From assembly GCF_002150035.1 (NCBI RefSeq), contig NZ_NETS01000007.1, positions 124,001 through 188,000 on the forward strand: 64,000 nucleotides of DNA, given 5' to 3'. This document shows positions 1 to 8,162 of this stretch, one piece after another. The DNA is from Leptospira venezuelensis (lineage in GTDB: Bacteria; Spirochaetota; Leptospiria; Leptospirales; Leptospiraceae). The first letter of the stretch is position 1, and every line of letters begins with the position of its first letter. The notes beneath the pieces are model-generated. The model saw only the letters and a list, made by a program, of their open reading frames with translations, was not told the origin of the DNA and did no database searches. Both the position numbers and the translations under genes were made by a program.

Positions 1-450
1 AGCGGTCTTTCCTAATTTGTCCGTAATTAGGTCAGACCCTACTAAGGAGTTAGAAACAAATCCTGGAAGTTTCATGGCTCCTGCCATCAATCTTTGTACT
101 AAAGTGAGAAGGGACCAAAGTTCCAACTCGAAAGGTTTTCCTTTCATCAAGTCTTTATACAAACTATTTGGACTTGGTTTAGGATAATTATCTCCAGCAA
201 AACCTGTGATCATCTTCTTTACTATGCCGGAAAGAGCGAGGCAATGAGCGCTGGAATGAATACCTGCAACACTGATAGTGAACTCAGGATTTGTTTCTTC
301 AAAAACTCGAGAGAGAGAATAGATAAGTGCATTTGGCCTAGACATCGTTGTGGCTAAATGTAAGTACATGCCTGGCTTAACGAATTCCCGTACAAGAGAA
401 TCAGGATCAGAAAGAATCTTAGTAGTTTGATGTTTCGATTCTTGTGGCAT
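1..450 (-). CDS. CoA-transferase family I, alpha-subunit-like protein (C-terminus cut by window edge)
   Basis: The reverse strand is open from an ATG at 450 to the window edge, giving the first 150 residues. The region near residues 120-140 contains AGAMKLPGF followed by NSLVGSDL, which matches the conserved AGALG-PF...TRS-LGSDL stretch of glutaconate/3-oxoacid CoA-transferase alpha subunits; the earlier part (MYLHLATTMSRPNALIYSL, then SVAGIHSSAHCLALSG) fits the family's first Rossmann-like segment. Such subunits form the CoA-binding half of an enzyme that moves CoA between acids; the catalytic Glu sits in the beta subunit, which would lie left of the window. It diverges from a hot-dog thioesterase/SDR cluster, suggesting acyl-CoA metabolism. 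The exact substrate cannot be told. Confidence 0.72.
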   Translation of the reverse strand, partial: MPQESKHQTTKILSDPDSLVREFVKPGMYLHLATTMSRPNALIYSLSRVFEETNPEFTISVAGIHSSAHCLALSGIVKKMITGFAGDNYPKPSPNSLYKDLMKGKPFELELWSLLTLVQRLMAGAMKLPGFVSNSLVGSDLITDKLGKTA

Positions 451-781
451 TCGTTTATTTTGTAAAAAAGCCCGGACAAAAGGCGTTTTCACCAAAGGTT
501 AGATTTTTGACGGAAAAAAGGCCAGATTCATACGAAATCAAGGTGAAAATACAGCCAAATCGTAAGTTTAAATCCTGTGACATTTTGTATCCAAAGACTA
601 ACATCGTTTAATGCGAGCGTTTACTAAGTAAGAGGGATTAGGTCTCTCTTTTTTACCAGACTTTGGTATAAAAAATTTCAGATCTTCCCTTCATTCCCGC
701 TGATACAGAGACCCAGGCTTTAAGATCGGATTTCCAGGCTCCGATACTAAGATGGAACCCTTCCGAGAAAGAGAAGCTGAA
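451..781. other. Divergent intergenic region
   Basis: No gene is apparent between the divergent CoA-transferase and hot-dog genes. A short hairpin-like stretch with a T-run lies near 630-655 (AAGAG ... CTCTT then T's), and the A/T-rich GGTATAAAAAATTT near 664-678 could hold a promoter for the rightward cluster. An in-frame ATG at 752 would extend the first hot-dog protein by ten residues, but the ATG at 782 follows a purine-rich GAGAAAGAGAAG and is the more likely start. Confidence 0.4.
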
Positions 782-1222
782 ATGTCAGATGCCCCAAAAG
801 AGTCTTTTCACTTCAAGACAGAACTAGTTGTCCGCAGATCGGACACTAGAAGTGCCACCGTAGTAGGTGGACTTTTTGTTTCTCACCTAACTTATGAAAC
901 ATTTATCCCTCTCGTAAACGAAGTATTTGATGCATTCTTAGAATCCAACTCATGGTCCAAGGCAAATATAGCAGGAGCCAATATCATTATTCCTAAAATG
1001 GAGGTGGAATATAAATCCGAAGCAAAAGCTGGAGACGTTTTAGAATTTTCGGCTGGAGTTTTTAATTTAGGGAAGAAGTCCTGCGAGTTGTATATCTCTG
1101 CTTCTCAAAAAGTTTCTAAAGAAGAAGTGGGACTTGCAAAAATTTCTCTAGTATTCTTTGACTATGTTTCTAAAAAAACTTTGGAGATCCCGTCCGCATT
1201 TAGGGCGAAATTCGAAGTATGA
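782..1222 (+). CDS. Hot-dog fold thioesterase-like protein
   Basis: The 146-residue product has the size and layout of a single 4HBT-type hot-dog domain: an N-terminal strand with R-SDT, a long central helix (VSHLTYETFIPLVNEVFDAF), then the characteristic strands VEYKSEAKAGDVLEF and LAKISLVFFDY. Family members hydrolyse or bind acyl-CoA or acyl-ACP thioesters in the cytoplasm. The start at 782 is preferred over an ATG at 752 because a purine-rich ribosome-binding stretch lies just before it. Its stop overlaps the start of the next gene by 4 bases, and that gene encodes a related hot-dog domain, so this looks like a tandem duplication working with the following SDR. No catalytic residue can be assigned and the substrate is unknown. 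Confidence 0.72.
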   Translation: MSDAPKESFHFKTELVVRRSDTRSATVVGGLFVSHLTYETFIPLVNEVFDAFLESNSWSKANIAGANIIIPKMEVEYKSEAKAGDVLEFSAGVFNLGKKSCELYISASQKVSKEEVGLAKISLVFFDYVSKKTLEIPSAFRAKFEV

Positions 1223-2097
1223 ATTCCAAAGCCCAAACTTCTCAGGCGGAAGCTGAGTTCCCTTCGGAATATTATTTTTCGACTGAGATTCCGATCCGTA
1301 AGATCGATCTGAGTTTGGACATACATGTTTCTTTTGCAAGTGTACTGGACCTTGTGATGGAGGCTCACCTCCAGTTCTTCCAATACCTTGGATATTCCGT
1401 CACAGACATACATGGGAATAGCATCATATTTGCTAATGCTTCCATACAATACCAGGGAGAATTATTATATAAGGATAAAGTGATTATAGACGTTTCCTTG
1501 GACAATTTCGGGGAAAAGTCTTTTGATCTATACTTTAGGCTTTCTAAAAGGAATCGAGCAGAGAAGGTCTCCGTCGTAAAGATCAGAGTTTTATTCTTTG
1601 ATTATAAACTTAGAAAGGTAGTTCCGATCCCTTCTGAGTTCAAAAATAAATTTGATACTGGAAAATACATCAAGATGCAAAGTCCTGAGATCGGAAAAGA
1701 GGCCTCAAATGCAGTCGGCCCTGATGGATTTGTATTCGGATTTCGTAAACTAGAAGTATGGAATCTATCACATGTTTTCCTTCTCCATCTATATGAACTT
1801 TGCGAGAGCTGGAAAGGAAAAGTAGAGCCAAGTCTTTTAGAACATATCAGATCTATATCTTCCTTATTGCCTGTTAGGATCGCAGGAGCTTGGGGAACTC
1901 GGATTCGTGCGGAAAAAGTAAAAAATATATTAAGAGCAAAAGTTCATTTAGAAGAACTTAGATATCTTCTCATATTAGTCGCAGATTTAGGAAAAGTAGA
2001 TCCTTCTCAAGAGTTAGATGATCTTCAGACAATCAATTCCCATCTAAAAAAATATCTGAATAAAGTCAGGACCGGAGAAACTAGAAAGATCCGATGA
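1219..2097 (+). CDS. Hot-dog thioesterase domain fused to a four-helix-bundle (23S rRNA IVS-type) domain
   Basis: Residues 1-148 form a second hot-dog domain: central helix around 38-58, strands around 78-95 and VVKIRVLFFDY around 119-129, parallel to the preceding gene. Residues about 173-287 match the four-helix-bundle protein family first described from 23S rRNA intervening sequences: FRKLEVW at 175-181, then IRSISSLLPVRIAGAWG (family: IRRA-VSIPSNIAEG-G), then LEELRYLLILVADLG (family: L-ELETQL-IA-DLG). The two halves are joined by a short Pro/Gly-rich linker. Free-standing versions of the second domain are about 115-130 residues, so the fused copy looks complete. The gene overlaps both neighbours by 4 bases, placing it inside an operon with a hot-dog protein and an SDR. 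The joint function is unknown; the bundle may oligomerise or bind a partner. Confidence 0.72.
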   Translation: MNSKAQTSQAEAEFPSEYYFSTEIPIRKIDLSLDIHVSFASVLDLVMEAHLQFFQYLGYSVTDIHGNSIIFANASIQYQGELLYKDKVIIDVSLDNFGEKSFDLYFRLSKRNRAEKVSVVKIRVLFFDYKLRKVVPIPSEFKNKFDTGKYIKMQSPEIGKEASNAVGPDGFVFGFRKLEVWNLSHVFLLHLYELCESWKGKVEPSLLEHIRSISSLLPVRIAGAWGTRIRAEKVKNILRAKVHLEELRYLLILVADLGKVDPSQELDDLQTINSHLKKYLNKVRTGETRKIR

Positions 2098-2855
2098 AAG
2101 ATAAGGTCGCATTAGTCACAGGCGGGAACGCAGGTATCGGAAAAGCAATCGTACAGGAATTTGTTTCCAGAGGTGCGAAGGTGATATTCTGCGGTAGAAG
2201 AGAAGAAGAAGGAAAAAAAACCGAAGAGGAAATTTCCAAACTAGGTGGAAATGTAAAGTTTTTCCGATGTGATGTGTCTGATGATTCCCAAGTTAAAGAA
2301 TTAGTACAGAAAGCCGAGTCAGAATTTGGAGGCCTGGATTATGCAGTGAATAATGCTGCGGTTGGTGGGCTCTCAACTGATCTACATCAATACCCGGAAA
2401 AAGTTTGGGACAAAGTGATCGCAGTGGACCTAAAAGGTACTTGGCTTTGTATGAAACATGAAATAGAACTTCTTTTAAAAAGAGGAGGGGGTTCTATCGT
2501 AAATGTTTCTTCTATCGCGGGACTAGTCGGTGCGGATTGGAAAGTTGCTCCATATTCTGCAGCAAAACATGGAGTCGTCGGGCTTACGAAATCTGCGGCC
2601 TTAGAATATGCAGAAAAAAAGATACGAGTGAACGCAGTTTGTCCTGGATTTATTAGGACAGAAATGTTAGAAGGACTGTTTCATTCTTCGTCTGATCCAA
2701 AAGAGGCGGAGAAAAGAATTACCAGATTACATCCTGTAAATCGACTTTCTGAACCGAGTGAAGTCGCTAAGGCGGCAGTTTGGTTATGTTCCGAAGAGGC
2801 TTCCTTTATTACTGGTGTTGCGCTTCCTGTGGACGGCGGCTACACTGCTAAATAA
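2094..2855 (+). CDS. Short-chain dehydrogenase/reductase (SDR)
   Basis: This is a classical SDR of normal length (253 residues). The N-terminus carries the nucleotide-binding motif TGGNAGIG at residues 9-16, followed by NNAA near residue 88, the catalytic Ser in NVSSIAG, and the YSAAK catalytic Tyr/Lys pair; the C-terminal half has the usual VNAVCPG and a GVALPVDGGY ending. It would oxidise a hydroxyl or reduce a keto group with NAD(P)(H); the family includes FabG-type 3-oxoacyl reductases. The 4-base overlap with the hot-dog/four-helix-bundle gene points to co-translation, and the context suggests an acyl-thioester substrate. The specific reaction is not determinable from sequence. Confidence 0.88.
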   Translation: MKDKVALVTGGNAGIGKAIVQEFVSRGAKVIFCGRREEEGKKTEEEISKLGGNVKFFRCDVSDDSQVKELVQKAESEFGGLDYAVNNAAVGGLSTDLHQYPEKVWDKVIAVDLKGTWLCMKHEIELLLKRGGGSIVNVSSIAGLVGADWKVAPYSAAKHGVVGLTKSAALEYAEKKIRVNAVCPGFIRTEMLEGLFHSSSDPKEAEKRITRLHPVNRLSEPSEVAKAAVWLCSEEASFITGVALPVDGGYTAK

Positions 2856-2951
2856 AAACGTAATATTTTTTCTTGAAGGAAAGTTTGGATGAGTCAAATA
2901 TGCGTAATTCCGTTTCGAGAATTATAATCGGTTTTTCCGGTCAAAAAAAAT

Positions 2952-3716
2952 ATGAAACTCCGGTATTATGCAATCACGGACAAAGGAAACTTTCGCTCTC
3001 ATAACGAAGATTCTTTTTTATCCGTAGATAGTTTGGTATGCGGCCAAACTCATGGAGAATCAGAAACAGTCCGCGAATTAGACACCGAGGAATTTTCCGG
3101 GCTGTTCGCTTTGGCAGATGGTTTAGGCGGACATGAAGCCGGCGAGATCGCAAGTAGAGTTGCATTAGAAAAACTTGCTTGGATGGAGAAAGCGATTCGC
3201 CCTATCGAAGAGTTACCTTCTTCCGGCTGGAAAAATTTAATCCGCAAAATTAATAATGAAGTAAACGCTTACGGAGAATCCATAGGAAAACCAAAAATGG
3301 GAACCACCTTGGTCGGTTGTCTTTTGGGAAAAAGAAAATCCTGGATCTTCAATGTAGGGGACAGCCGTCTTTATCATCTTACTAAAAATGGACTTAGTAA
3401 AGTAACAGTAGATCATAATATTGGAGAAGAGCTCGGTTCCAGTTATGGCCGAAACCTTCTGACAAGTTGTATAGGTGGCGGGACTAAAAGTATAGAAGTT
3501 GATACATTTGATTATTCTGGAAAATTATCTCCGGGAGATTTTATACTGATTTGCACAGATGGTCTTACTGAAGTCCTAAACATAGACCAAATCGAAAAGA
3601 TTATGAGAGACCATGAGGATCTAAGAGAAACTTGTAGGATCCTTTCTGAAGAGGCGAATCTAAGGCTGACAAGAGACAATCACACAATTGTGATCATCAA
3701 AATAGATTCGATTTAA
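2952..3716 (+). CDS. PP2C-family serine/threonine protein phosphatase
   Basis: The protein begins with the PP2C signature region (TDKGNFRSHNEDSF), followed by ADGLGGHEAGE, GTTLVG, GDSRLY, CTDGLTE and a terminal DNHTIVII, so all metal-binding Asp motifs of an active stand-alone PP2C domain are visible in 254 residues. No receiver, PAS or membrane segment is attached, so it should be cytoplasmic. It is convergent with, and 10 bases from, a gene for a SiaB-type kinase, which suggests that the two act on a common phospho-switch, although they are transcribed separately. PP2C enzymes of this kind dephosphorylate Ser/Thr on partner proteins, for example STAS-domain antagonists; no such target is in the window. 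Confidence 0.9.
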   Translation: MKLRYYAITDKGNFRSHNEDSFLSVDSLVCGQTHGESETVRELDTEEFSGLFALADGLGGHEAGEIASRVALEKLAWMEKAIRPIEELPSSGWKNLIRKINNEVNAYGESIGKPKMGTTLVGCLLGKRKSWIFNVGDSRLYHLTKNGLSKVTVDHNIGEELGSSYGRNLLTSCIGGGTKSIEVDTFDYSGKLSPGDFILICTDGLTEVLNIDQIEKIMRDHEDLRETCRILSEEANLRLTRDNHTIVIIKIDSI

Positions 3717-3726
3717 GTTATTTGTT

Positions 3727-4266
3727 TTAAAGTCCGGAAGAGTAGGCGCCTTCTAACAGAAATCGGGCGGTCAATCGGAAGAAAAGATCTCCGTTGTCCG
3801 CCTCCTCTAATTGGTATACCAAAGGTAAATCCGACTTTCTTGCTATCTCGAAAAATCCTAAACCAGCGCCCTTACTTTTTTCAGGTCTATCAGAGCGGAT
3901 TTGTTCATTATATCTTTGTTTGAGTTCTTCTGGAGAAAGTTTTTTAACTTCTTCTATTTTACTTTTTAAGAATATAGCCTGCTCTGGAGTGATCGCGTTC
4001 CCGCAGTTGAGTTCCCAGTTATGGGCCTTTCTTCTTAAAACTAGAATACCAATCCCGCTTTTTTCGTCTCTTTCTATTGAGTAATGTGCGACGTTCTGTG
4101 CCATTTCCACGAATACAGTGAGGATGCGGTTCTTCTTCTTTTCTCCTTCCAACTTTTCTTTGAGAAGATCATTTAGAGAAGAAATGGTAGTCTCAGAAAA
4201 AGGCCCTTTATAAAGAAGAGCCACTCCAGTCCTTTTAAGAATATTATATTGTTTTGATAACTGCAT
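3727..4266 (-). CDS. SiaB-family (GHKL-fold) protein kinase-like protein
   Basis: The 179-residue protein resembles SiaB/DUF6272 kinases: FVEMAQNVAHYS near residues 51-62 is the N-box of the GHKL ATP-binding fold and KGAGLGFFEIARKS near 135-148 is its glycine-rich lid. In the SiaABCD system SiaB phosphorylates the STAS protein SiaC and the PP2C protein SiaA removes the phosphate. Here a PP2C gene lies immediately downstream on the opposite strand, which supports a kinase/phosphatase pair. The gene is 7 bases downstream of a ketoacyl synthase gene and is probably co-transcribed with it. There is no membrane segment. The substrate protein is not encoded nearby. Confidence 0.75.
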   Translation of the reverse strand: MQLSKQYNILKRTGVALLYKGPFSETTISSLNDLLKEKLEGEKKKNRILTVFVEMAQNVAHYSIERDEKSGIGILVLRRKAHNWELNCGNAITPEQAIFLKSKIEEVKKLSPEELKQRYNEQIRSDRPEKSKGAGLGFFEIARKSDLPLVYQLEEADNGDLFFRLTARFLLEGAYSSGL

Positions 4267-4273
4267 ATACTCC

Positions 4274-5560
4274 TCAAAACTCCGGAGCTGCCAAACTTAC
4301 GAATGAAGATTGGCTTCCGATCGCAAACGCCATGGAAATTGCATATCTGATTTTTGCCTTTCTCGCCCCTTCTGCCACATGATCATGATCGCATTCAGGA
4401 TCTGGATTCTCCAGATTGATTGTTGGACATAGGGTCTGATTTTTCAACATAAGAGAGGTTGCAGCGACATTGATAATTCCCGCTGCTCCGAATGTATGAC
4501 CGAATATAGGTTTGATAGAACCAACAGGTGCCCAATGAAATTTAGGACGACCCTCATACAAGTGACCGATCGCACGACTTTCCGCTAAATCATTATTATG
4601 TGTTGCTGTTCCATGCCCACAGAAATAATCAATATCTCCTAAACGAAGCCCACTGATTTTCATCAAATGCCTGAGACCAGTGGTGGCTTTTTTGCCGGTT
4701 AAGTCCATTCTCATGGCGTGATCTGCTTCGTTATAACTATAAGTTCCCAAAACTTCTGAATAAATTTTGGCGCCTCTTTGTAATGCTCTGTCTAACCTTT
4801 CCATTACAAGAACGACCGCACCTTCCCCCAATAAAAATCCGTCTCTGTTTATATCATAAGGACGAATCCCTTTTTTAGGATTATCTTTTTCCAAAGACAT
4901 TACCCTGCTCATAGGATCAGAGTACATCATCATTAAAGGTTGCAGTATGGGAAATTCATGACCGCCAGCATACATTACTTCTGCTCTACCTTTACGGATA
5001 GCTTGATAACACAAACTGATGGCATGATGGCCTCCCACACAGGCGGCCGATACAGTTGTTACAAAACCTTGGATATTTGCATTAATCGCGGTCAGGTTCG
5101 TGGGATTGGAAGCCATAGAAGTGAGGACAGAATAGCGATCAAACACGTTATGATCCTTTTCTTCCAAATATTTTCTCCAGGCAAAATCCCACCAGGCCAT
5201 AGAAGCTCTGGAAGAAGAATCTATAAAACCAACTTTGCTAGGATGAAGATCACCTTTAGTGATGCCTGCATCCTTATTGGCTTCTTCCATTGCTGACATT
5301 AATGCGAGAGTTTCTGTATTATAGTTTTTAGAGTATTTATCGCTCAGATCGGGTAGATGTTTTTTGTAATCGAAAGTATTCATCTCCCCTGCAACCTTGA
5401 TGGGGAAGTTTTCTGTAGGAAAACGTGTGATAAAATCGAGTTGGGATCTTCCCTCTGAAAGATTGGTCCAAAAGTCTTCTACTGAAAAAGTGTTCGGAAG
5501 AATGACCCCGATACCGGTGATCACTACTCGGGAGTTTTTTCCGTTTTTAGATTTATCCAT
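4274..5560 (-). CDS. Beta-ketoacyl-ACP synthase family protein (FabF-like)
   Basis: At 428 residues this has the length of a KAS II enzyme and the full Cys-His-His triad: SAACVGGHHA, CGHGTATHNND, and IFGHTFGAAG. Such enzymes condense malonyl-ACP with an acyl-ACP. An isolated synthase next to a SiaB-type kinase instead of other fab genes suggests a specialised lipid or secondary-metabolite role rather than the housekeeping cycle. The N-terminus (SRVVITGIGVILPNTFSVEDFW) is typical, supporting the ATG at 5560. The 270-base gap upstream to the next gene is A/T-rich and presumably holds divergent promoters. Confidence 0.87.
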   Translation of the reverse strand: MDKSKNGKNSRVVITGIGVILPNTFSVEDFWTNLSEGRSQLDFITRFPTENFPIKVAGEMNTFDYKKHLPDLSDKYSKNYNTETLALMSAMEEANKDAGITKGDLHPSKVGFIDSSSRASMAWWDFAWRKYLEEKDHNVFDRYSVLTSMASNPTNLTAINANIQGFVTTVSAACVGGHHAISLCYQAIRKGRAEVMYAGGHEFPILQPLMMMYSDPMSRVMSLEKDNPKKGIRPYDINRDGFLLGEGAVVLVMERLDRALQRGAKIYSEVLGTYSYNEADHAMRMDLTGKKATTGLRHLMKISGLRLGDIDYFCGHGTATHNNDLAESRAIGHLYEGRPKFHWAPVGSIKPIFGHTFGAAGIINVAATSLMLKNQTLCPTINLENPDPECDHDHVAEGARKAKIRYAISMAFAIGSQSSFVSLAAPEF

Positions 5561-5828
5561 AGAATAGCGGGTTTAGAAATTACCTATGTGGATTAGATTT
5601 GGAAATAAAAAAATCATTCCGAAACGTATAAGACGCAAAAAAGGGTGAAAAATCTCATAAAACCGGAAATAGACGGGCAAAATGCGCAGAAGTTCCGCTC
5701 GTTTACGAAAATCTATATGGTTTCCCCGAGCAATTGTTAGGCCTAAATAATTATAGTTTTATGAAAAACGGTTTTCTGTTCTACCTGGGATAATAATCTA
5801 TTGCTAAAAAATTTCCAAAGGTTCTCGT

Positions 5829-6257
5829 ATGAAATATATAAAAATTATAATGTTATTATCTTTTGCAGGTCTTGCTTTCGCTAATTGTTCCAAATCCCCT
5901 GAACAGAAAATCCTAGAATTAGGACCCAGATTCCAATTAGCATTTTGTTCTAAGGTAATAGAATGCGGAAAAGAAGAGATCGAAAAGATCCCTCCTAAAT
6001 ATAGAAATACTCTTCCTGCATTTCTACAGTCCCAAGAAGCATGTGTTACTTATTTTAAAGAAAACTTTGATCAGGCAAGGGAACAAAGGAAATTAAAAAA
6101 AGAAGAAGCAACGCCTGAAATGGCCCAAGAATTTGAGAAATGTGTTTCTGCCTTAGAAAAATCGACCTGTGAGGTGTTCCAGAAAAAGGAAACAAAACAT
6201 GTCGGAATTCCTGGCTGCGAAGGTCTTCCTAAAATTGCCCAACCGGAAAGCCCTTAA
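5829..6257 (+). CDS. Small Cys-rich lipoprotein, function unknown
   Basis: The 142-residue product starts with a short basic N-terminus and a hydrophobic stretch ending in LAFANC, a spirochaetal lipobox with Asn before the Cys, so it is expected to be lipid-anchored after residue 18. The mature part is helical and charged and has six further Cys residues spaced in pairs (FCSKVIEC, EACV, EKCV, STCEV, PGCEG), suggesting disulfide bonds. It resembles the small cysteine-containing lipoproteins that Leptospira carries in several copies, but I cannot assign a named family. Single-gene unit with its own upstream A/T-rich region. Confidence 0.7.
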   Translation: MKYIKIIMLLSFAGLAFANCSKSPEQKILELGPRFQLAFCSKVIECGKEEIEKIPPKYRNTLPAFLQSQEACVTYFKENFDQAREQRKLKKEEATPEMAQEFEKCVSALEKSTCEVFQKKETKHVGIPGCEGLPKIAQPESP

Positions 6258-6330
6258 AATTTTCCGATTTTTACTCTTCGGTTGATTGTTAGATCTGTGT
6301 CGGGACAAAGATTCCGACCAGGTCAGGTAC

Positions 6331-6849
6331 ATGAACTCCGAAGATTTAAAAAAAATACAAACTCCTTTAAAAGACAAATATCGCGAAGCTCCGGACTCAG
6401 CGGTTTATACATTAAAAGCAAAAGGTAAATTAGGCGAAGGTATCTCTTGTAAAGTAGAGACGGGTCGGGCCTTGGCAGACGCAGGACTACATCCCGCTAC
6501 TGGTGGAACTGGTATGCTTGCTTGTTCAGGGGATTTACTTTTAGAAGCTTTGGTCGCCTGTGCTGGTGTAACATTAGGCGCGGTCGCCACTTCTATCGGG
6601 ATAAATATCAAAGAAGCGTCTGTAAGAGCCGAAGGAGATTTGGATTTTAGGGGAACGTTAGGAGTTTCTAAAGAAGTCCCTGTCGGTTTTAAAGATATTA
6701 GATTGTATTTCGAATTAAATTCGGATGCTGATCAAGAAAAGATCCAAACATTATTAAAACTTACTGAGAGATATTGTGTGGTTTACCAAACGATTGTTTC
6801 TGGAACAAAGATCAATACAGAGATCAAAAATAGTTCTACTCTTGTGTGA
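6331..6849 (+). CDS. OsmC/Ohr family protein
   Basis: The protein (172 residues from the ATG at 6331) has the OsmC layout: GEGISCKVETGR, then LLLEALVACAGVTLGAVA with the first conserved Cys at the head of the long helix, and RYCVVYQTI with the second. These two Cys residues reduce organic hydroperoxides in the family. A TTG at 6286 would add 15 residues, but they are not family-like and overlap the region just after the upstream lipoprotein, so the ATG is preferred. It is convergent with the flippase-like gene. Whether it is an OsmC or a YhfA-like redox protein is open; the N-terminal extension of about 25 residues before the first strand is longer than in Ohr. Confidence 0.8.
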   Translation: MNSEDLKKIQTPLKDKYREAPDSAVYTLKAKGKLGEGISCKVETGRALADAGLHPATGGTGMLACSGDLLLEALVACAGVTLGAVATSIGINIKEASVRAEGDLDFRGTLGVSKEVPVGFKDIRLYFELNSDADQEKIQTLLKLTERYCVVYQTIVSGTKINTEIKNSSTLV

Positions 6850-6853
6850 GATT

Positions 6854-7795
6854 TTATTTTTCTTTTTCTGTAAAAGACCAATACACATAGAGTATAGCAG
6901 TTAAGATACCGAGTGCAACCATCTGTCCTAAATGAACAGTGGTTGCATATACCAAACCTTCTGAACTTTCTCTGCCTAATAATACAAAACCGGATGTTAT
7001 AGATGCGTGATATACCCCCGCACCTGATGGTGCAGAAGGTACCATCACTCCCACAGCTCCACAGAACATAATAAATACAGTTTCTAACGGACTTAAATGG
7101 ATCCCTACTAAGTATTGTAAAAGAGTATAATGGATGGCATATCCTAAAAGCCAGGTACAGGCAGTCAAAATTCCGTAGCTGGAAACATTACGAAAAGTTA
7201 AAAAACTTCCGAGTTCGGTTACTTGAGGTGCTAATTTTTCCGTAAAGAATTCCTTCTTTCCAATTTTAGAAAATAGAAATTCTCCGAAAGTGATGAGATC
7301 TTTATGAAATAGTCGAACGATTACAAGTGCGGAGAAGATCCCGAATATCCCAAGTAATGGAAATAGAATTTTTGTTTCGGAACCGTTTACTCCTAAAATA
7401 AAAAGGGCACCTAATCCCGCGCAGAAAATAAAGGAGAAGTCTAAGACCTTTTCTAAAAAGATCCCGCTGACTAAATTTCCATAACCAATACTCTCACCTT
7501 TTTTACAAAGATAGAGACGAAAAATATCTCCTCCTCTTGCAGGTAAGAATTGATTTGCTCCCACTCCAATATAAGCGGAGAGAAGTGCAGTCTTGAAAGG
7601 AACTTTTTTATTTAATAATAAATACCATCTCCAAGAGAATAAATATAATCCCCAAAGAATAGCCACGAAGAATGGAATTAAGAAGATAGGTTTCCATCTT
7701 TCTAAAATAGAAGTAAAACCCGAGAGATCTAGGTTCCAAAATAGAAAACCCAGAGATAAAACACTGATCCCGAATCCGAGTAATAATTTTTTCAA
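6854..7795 (-). CDS. Flippase-like integral membrane protein (YbhN/LPG-synthase TM family)
   Basis: The 313-residue protein is hydrophobic throughout with about eight predicted membrane segments. Motifs of the lysylphosphatidylglycerol synthase transmembrane family are visible: YIGVGANQFLPARGGDIFRLY near residue 75 and GAVGVMVPSAPSGAGVYHA near residue 250. Only the flippase-like membrane domain is present; there is no C-terminal aminoacyl-transferase domain, so phospholipid aminoacylation is unlikely. Members of this group are thought to move lipids or lipid-linked sugars across the inner membrane. It lies 20 bases after the HIT gene at the end of a leftward operon. Confidence 0.85.
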   Translation of the reverse strand: MKKLLLGFGISVLSLGFLFWNLDLSGFTSILERWKPIFLIPFFVAILWGLYLFSWRWYLLLNKKVPFKTALLSAYIGVGANQFLPARGGDIFRLYLCKKGESIGYGNLVSGIFLEKVLDFSFIFCAGLGALFILGVNGSETKILFPLLGIFGIFSALVIVRLFHKDLITFGEFLFSKIGKKEFFTEKLAPQVTELGSFLTFRNVSSYGILTACTWLLGYAIHYTLLQYLVGIHLSPLETVFIMFCGAVGVMVPSAPSGAGVYHASITSGFVLLGRESSEGLVYATTVHLGQMVALGILTAILYVYWSFTEKEK

Positions 7796-7814
7796 AATAG
7801 ATCCTCGTTGCAGA

Positions 7815-8162
7815 TCAGCCAGGAGGCCATTTCATTTGTCTTCCACCGAGTATATGAAAATGAAGATGGAATACCGTTTGGCCACCTAGTAGGCCCATAT
7901 TGTTCACAATTCGGAAACCTTCTTTATTGAGTCCTAGAGATCTTGCGATTTCTGTGGCTCTATATAAAATTTCCCCGAGAAGAGCCTTGTCCTCTGCGTT
8001 AGTTTTATCTATGTCCACGATATGTTTTTTAGGAATAACTAAAACATGAGTGGGAGCCTGAGGGGAAATATCATGAAAAGCTAATAGATTCTCATCCTCA
8101 AAGATGATCTTAGCTGGGATTTCTTTATTGATAAGTTTGCAAAATATACAGGAATCTGTCAT
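7815..8162 (-). CDS. HIT family (Hint-type) nucleotide hydrolase
   Basis: At 115 residues this is a compact HIT protein: the N-terminal zinc-type CIFCK-I, the central HVLVIPKKHI, and the histidine triad HLHFHILGG near the C-terminus. Hint enzymes hydrolyse nucleoside phosphoramidates and related adenylylated compounds in the cytoplasm. Its start overlaps the stop of the ROK kinase gene by 4 bases, so translation is likely coupled. The family is housekeeping-like and gives no clear hint of the operon's purpose. Confidence 0.93.
   Translation of the reverse strand: MTDSCIFCKLINKEIPAKIIFEDENLLAFHDISPQAPTHVLVIPKKHIVDIDKTNAEDKALLGEILYRATEIARSLGLNKEGFRIVNNMGLLGGQTVFHLHFHILGGRQMKWPPG

Noticed and set aside
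6286..6330. TTG-start extension of the OsmC gene
   Set aside because: The extra 15 residues are not family-like and the ATG at 6331 gives the expected length.
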